Assembly: GCA_905215655.1 (NCBI GenBank)
Contig: CAJMQT010000013.1
Span: forward strand, 1-24,806
Length of the DNA: 24,806 nt
Source of the DNA: an uncultured bacterium
GTDB lineage: Bacteria > Bacteroidota > Bacteroidia > Bacteroidales > Bacteroidaceae
Direction of reading: 5' to 3'
Positions 21,617-24,806 of the stretch are shown here, in pieces. A program made the position numbers and the translations under genes. The notes under the pieces were generated by a model, which did no database searches, was not told the DNA's origin, and worked only from the letters and a program-made list of their open reading frames with translations. Position 1 is the first letter of the stretch. Each line of letters starts with the position of its first letter.

Positions 21617-23789
21617 ATTTGGGATGAAAGACGGCATAATGTTCGTCGTTCGTTTCGTATGCCGGGTTGACAGCTTTCATCGCCATATCGAAACGTAAGA
21701 TGAAATAGTCGAAATTCAGTCTTATTCCTATTCCGTAAGACGCCGCAATCTGTTTGTAAAACTCTTTTATGTCAAACTGACCGCCCGGCTGCTCCTCATA
21801 ATAACGCAGCGTCCAGATGTTTCCGGCGTCGATAAATACGGCGCCGTATATTTTCCAAAACAAGTGTGAGCGCAGTTCTGCGTTGAGGTCAAGTCTTATG
21901 TCGCCGGTCTGGTTGATGAAGTCTATCGAGCCGTCGGTGCCTTTAAACTTTCCCGGTCCGAGTTGTCTTACGCTCCATCCTCTCACGGAGTTGGCGCCAC
22001 CTGAGAAATATCTTTTTTCAAAAGGCAGAATTCTGCTGTTTCCGTAAGGATAGGCAACGCCGAGACCGAAGTGCAACGCGATGTTGTTCTTATCGTCGAG
22101 CCGCAGTAAACGGGTATAGTCGAAGTCAGCCTTCACATATTGGGCGAAGGCTATATTAAATAAGGTGTGCTGTCCGTCGGCGTTCTTCTTCATGTCAATG
22201 ATTCCCGACAGACCGTTAAGCACGTTGCCGGCGCTTTCCACATTTATTTTGAATGCCTCGTTTGTGCCGTTGTATGACATGCCGAAACCGAGCTTCATGA
22301 TGAACAGATCCTCATAATTATATCTCAGAATAGAGTTCCGGCTGCTTACATCGTCGAGATATTCTTCCTTGAAAGTGCTTGAAATCCAAGGCATATAGAT
22401 ATAATTAAGGTCTAACAGGTCCACTTTGAAACTTTTACGGCGCGAGGCGTTGTTCCAGCGATAACGCCATCCTGCGGCAAAGACCCGTCGGTGAAACTCC
22501 GGACGGTTCTGCATGTTGTAACTTGCCGAAAGCTCGGAGAATGCGGTTGACTGCTGTCTGAACCTTTTTGACAGAAAAGGTGCTACAAATCTCGGGAATA
22601 CCAATTTCGTCTCAATGTTGTATTCCTCGTAATCCTGATTTTGGTAACCCTCCAATCCGGTTATTGCCTCGAAAGCGCCACGCAGCTTTATACTGAACGT
22701 TTCAGCGCCGCGGAATAAGTTCTTGTTTTCGTATGTCAGTGACGCCGCGGCGCCAAGGTCGCCTGCCGTATTGGTGCCTTCCGGCTGAAAACTTATGCTG
22801 TGGGTCTTGTTCGTACTTATTCCGATGTCACACGCCAGACGGTCACTGTCAGGCAGTTCGGTAAATCTGATGTTGGTGTATTTCACTATCGGCAGCCGTC
22901 CGAAGCGGTTGTACGTCTTTTGCAGGTTTGCCGCATTGAACGTCATACCTTTTTCTATCAGCGTGTTCTCATTCAAGACGCCCTGCCTTAAAGGCAGTTT
23001 GCCATCCTCGCCGTTACCGTGAAAGTTTACTCTGTCCACCGTATAGCGCTTGTGCGGAGTTGCGTCGCGGTGTCCGCCCGACATGTATTTGTGCAGAATA
23101 AGGGTGAGGTCAATTTGTGTATTGCCGCTGACGGTGTCGGCAGTAAATGTTATGAAGTCTTTGTGAAAATTGAAATAGCCGTTGTCGTTGAGTAATGTTG
23201 TTATTCTCTTACGCTCGTCGTCAAGGGCTTTTGTGGTGAACGGCATGCCGTCGTGGAGCAGGGAGCCGGCATGGTCGTGTTCTTTCAGAAAGTCGGCTAT
23301 ACCTTCGTCGCGTATGTCACGGCTTACGGTTCGCAGACTGAAAGGTTTGCCGGGATGCAGCTTGTAAGTTATAGTCAGTTTGTTCTTGCGGTTTAACGAC
23401 AACTCGTAATCGGCGGTGGCACTTACGTATCCTATTCCGTGCATCACCTTTTCAAGGTCGTCGCATGTCTGCCGTGCCTGTGCCGAGTCGAAGAGTACCG
23501 GGTTCTCACCGATTTTTCTTAATGTCTTGTTGATCCATTTTGTAGAGTCTTTGCCTGAGAGGGCGTAAGTGCCGAGCGGCACTTTGAACATGGAGAACCA
23601 TTTTGAGTTAGCCTTCTGTCTGATATACGGCTCCAACGTGCCGGTCGGCAAATCCTTGTCGTCAGACGTTATCTTCACTTTGTCGAGAAGATAACTGCCT
23701 TCGGGCACGAATTTCGATGCCGAACATCCTGACAGCATTACGACCGTAATTGTCAGGAAAAGCAGCTTGTTATACCACCGTTTTATCAT
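21570..23789 (-). CDS. BamA/TamA-superfamily outer-membrane lipoprotein (TamL-like)
   Basis: A 739-residue outer-membrane protein. The N-terminus is a lipoprotein signal (MIKRWYNKLLFLTITVVMLS, then GCSASKFVPEG). POTRA-like repeats follow (about 25-330, e.g. HPGKPFSLRTVSRDI and YTVDRVNFHGNGEDG), then a 16-strand-type barrel with the conserved GGANSVRGWSVRQLGPG (L6-type loop) and FIDAGNIW, ending in a terminal Phe (AVGFPF) that is the usual beta-signal. Lipidated TamA homologues (TamL) are known from Bacteroidota and are thought to work with TamB-like proteins in envelope biogenesis. The ATG at 23789 was chosen; the TTG at 23804 lies upstream of the signal peptide. No tamB gene is present in the window. 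Confidence 0.93.
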   Translation of the reverse strand: MIKRWYNKLLFLTITVVMLSGCSASKFVPEGSYLLDKVKITSDDKDLPTGTLEPYIRQKANSKWFSMFKVPLGTYALSGKDSTKWINKTLRKIGENPVLFDSAQARQTCDDLEKVMHGIGYVSATADYELSLNRKNKLTITYKLHPGKPFSLRTVSRDIRDEGIADFLKEHDHAGSLLHDGMPFTTKALDDERKRITTLLNDNGYFNFHKDFITFTADTVSGNTQIDLTLILHKYMSGGHRDATPHKRYTVDRVNFHGNGEDGKLPLRQGVLNENTLIEKGMTFNAANLQKTYNRFGRLPIVKYTNIRFTELPDSDRLACDIGISTNKTHSISFQPEGTNTAGDLGAAASLTYENKNLFRGAETFSIKLRGAFEAITGLEGYQNQDYEEYNIETKLVFPRFVAPFLSKRFRQQSTAFSELSASYNMQNRPEFHRRVFAAGWRYRWNNASRRKSFKVDLLDLNYIYMPWISSTFKEEYLDDVSSRNSILRYNYEDLFIMKLGFGMSYNGTNEAFKINVESAGNVLNGLSGIIDMKKNADGQHTLFNIAFAQYVKADFDYTRLLRLDDKNNIALHFGLGVAYPYGNSRILPFEKRYFSGGANSVRGWSVRQLGPGKFKGTDGSIDFINQTGDIRLDLNAELRSHLFWKIYGAVFIDAGNIWTLRYYEEQPGGQFDIKEFYKQIAASYGIGIRLNFDYFILRFDMAMKAVNPAYETNDEHYAVFHPKFSRDFAFHFAVGFPF

Positions 23790-23805
23790 TTTATCTACTT
23801 TCAAG

Positions 23806-23838
23806 GTTGCAAAAATACAAAAAAATAGTATTTTTGCA
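23806..23838. promoter_or_regulatory. Symmetric divergent promoter palindrome
   Basis: TGCAAAAATAC (23808-23818) and GTATTTTTGCA (23828-23838) are perfect inverted repeats around a 9-nt A-rich spacer. Each arm contains TATTTTTG, a -7 box: plus strand 23829-23836 for the methyltransferase (with GTTG at 23806-23809, 19 nt upstream) and minus strand 23810-23817 for the TamL-like gene (no clear -33). Confidence 0.6.
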
Positions 23839-23895
23839 GGTATTATAAAGGAATAAAAATATTGACGAGAGATAAAACGGTATTGTTAAGAAACA

Positions 23896-24651
23896 ATGAT
23901 TTCCAAAAACCTTATTAAATATATCCGCTCGCTGGAGCTGAAAAAGAACCGTCAGAAAGAACGTCTCTTTGTTGCCGAAGGTCCCAAGGTCGTTGCCGAT
24001 CTCATGGAGTATAATACGCCTGAGAGGATTGTCGCTACGGAGGAATGGTTTGAAACTAACGGTTTAAAACCGCGACAAACCGACGTAATCGTAACGACGG
24101 AAGAACTGCGCAAGGTCAGTTTCCTGCAACATCCGCAGCAGGTTCTGGCACTCTTTGACATCCCGTTCCACGAAGCTGACATCGAAACGTGCCGAAATGA
24201 GCTGTGCCTCGCCTTGGATCGTGTGCAAGACCCGGGCAATCTTGGCACAATAATAAGAATAGCCGACTGGTTTGGTATCTCCACGATTTTTTGCGGCAAT
24301 GATACTGCCGATGCCTTCAATCCGAAAGTGGTGCAGGCAACGATGGGAAGCATAGCGCGGGTGAAGTTGGTTTATACCGATCTGTGCGACATGCTTTCTT
24401 CTGTTCCCGCCGACCTGCCTGTTTACGGAACATCACTCAGCGGTGCCAATCTATATGCTGACGCCTTAACGCCTAACGGTCTGATTATTATGGGCAACGA
24501 GGGTAACGGCATATCGCCGGAGGTGATGAATTACGTTAACCGCACCCTCTTCATACCTTCTTACCGTAACGGCAGTCATGCCGAGAGCCTGAACGTTGCC
24601 GTCGCGACCGCCGTTATTTGCGCCGAGTTCAAAAGACAAGGGAATTCATAG
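23896..24651 (+). CDS. TrmH/SpoU-family (SPOUT) RNA 2'-O-methyltransferase
   Basis: A 251-residue protein. An N-terminal substrate-binding domain (about 1-95, with FVAEGPKVVADLM) is followed by the SPOUT catalytic domain with its three motifs: LDRVQDPGNLGTIIRIADWF (motif 1, conserved Asn-Leu-Gly), IIMGNEGNGIS (motif 2) and SHAESLNVAVATAV (motif 3, knot). It transfers methyl from S-adenosylmethionine to a ribose 2'-OH of rRNA or tRNA; the exact site cannot be inferred. It is divergent from the TamL-like gene. Confidence 0.95.
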   Translation: MISKNLIKYIRSLELKKNRQKERLFVAEGPKVVADLMEYNTPERIVATEEWFETNGLKPRQTDVIVTTEELRKVSFLQHPQQVLALFDIPFHEADIETCRNELCLALDRVQDPGNLGTIIRIADWFGISTIFCGNDTADAFNPKVVQATMGSIARVKLVYTDLCDMLSSVPADLPVYGTSLSGANLYADALTPNGLIIMGNEGNGISPEVMNYVNRTLFIPSYRNGSHAESLNVAVATAVICAEFKRQGNS

Positions 24652-24665
24652 AAGCCCCCTCCCAA

Positions 24666-24681
24666 CCTCCCCGAGGGGAGG
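24666..24681. terminator. GC-rich hairpin after the methyltransferase gene
   Basis: CCTCCCC (24666-24672) and GGGGAGG (24675-24681) form a perfect 7-bp stem over a GA dinucleotide (in practice probably a 6-bp stem with a 4-nt loop). It starts 14 nt after the stop codon but is not followed by a T-run on the plus strand. The sequence resembles a common Bacteroidota intergenic repeat. Confidence 0.5.
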
Positions 24682-24691
24682 AGAATTAAAA

Positions 24692-24739
24692 GATTGAAAG
24701 ATTGAAAGATTGAAAGATTGAAAAATTGAATAATTGAAA
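24692..24739. repeat. Octanucleotide tandem repeat (GATTGAAA)
   Basis: Four perfect GATTGAAA units (24692-24723) are followed by two degenerate ones (AATTGAAT, AATTGAAA), giving 48 nt of 8-bp period in non-coding sequence. Confidence 0.9.
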
Positions 24740-24765
24740 AACAAAGCATTCTTTATGAAGGAGTA

Positions 24766-24806
24766 TTAACCTGCATTATTCATAGGCGTTTCTACTGCGA
24801 GTCCCA
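24766..24806 (-). CDS. Possible C-terminal end of a minus-strand gene entering from outside
   Basis: On the minus strand one frame reads GLAVETPMNNAG and then a TAA stop (24766-24768), open to the window edge. The fragment is too short to identify, and the other two minus frames close within this stretch. A convergent neighbour would fit the hairpin at 24666-24681. Confidence 0.25.
   Translation of the reverse strand, partial: GLAVETPMNNAG

Overview
The window looks like a chromosomal segment of a Bacteroidota bacterium, most likely Prevotellaceae or a close relative. The signs are promoters of the Bacteroidota type (TAnnTTTG at -7, TTTG-like at -33), weak or absent Shine-Dalgarno sequences, and family-specific proteins: a long-tailed ribosomal protein S16, DUF4421, DUF1460 and DUF4923 proteins, a lipoprotein form of TamA, and a fused HisB. 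No phage, transposase, plasmid, CRISPR array, rRNA or tRNA gene was recognised. Family assignments come from reading the translated sequence; no database search was possible.

Left part (1-5.7 kb): a secreted phytase/esterase-like protein, a PurF-like phosphoribosyltransferase that lacks the catalytic cysteine of the glutaminase domain, kdsB (CMP-KDO synthesis for LPS) on the minus strand, and a secreted endonuclease I with extra C-terminal modules. PurF-like and kdsB converge on a strong bidirectional terminator. Next to it lies an array of ~22-nt units of the form AAAAG-N5-CTTTT.

Middle left (5.8-10.9 kb): a tightly packed plus-strand group. It contains a six-helix membrane protein overlapping hisB by 4 nt, a Gfo/Idh/MocA oxidoreductase, a DUF4421 lipoprotein and a DUF1460 NlpC/P60-like amidase. 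It ends in a ~40-bp inverted repeat that supplies the stop codons of both converging genes.

Middle right (11.0-18.6 kb): an AraC-family regulator divergent from a six-gene exporter operon (TolC, lipidated HlyD-like adaptor, two ABC ATPases, two ABC-2 permeases). It matches the E. coli YbhGFSR layout, with YbhF split into two genes and a private TolC. The two ATPases carry complementary defects, so one composite ATP site should be canonical and the other degenerate. A second copy of the 22-nt-unit array lies in the presumed operon leader, and a 9-bp direct repeat sits where an AraC-type activator would bind.

Right part (18.7-24.8 kb): rpsP, then an operon of a WalJ/YycJ-like metallo-beta-lactamase and a DUF4923 protein (all minus), a small lipoprotein (plus) that overlaps the 3' end of a TamA-like outer-membrane lipoprotein gene (minus), and a divergent SPOUT RNA methyltransferase. 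A symmetric palindrome holds the two -7 boxes of the last pair. The window closes with a GC hairpin and an octanucleotide tandem repeat.

The observations most worth following are the cysteine-less PurF paralogue, the AAAAG-N5-CTTTT arrays whose 5-nt cores come in reverse-complement pairs, and the asymmetric split exporter with its AraC control region.
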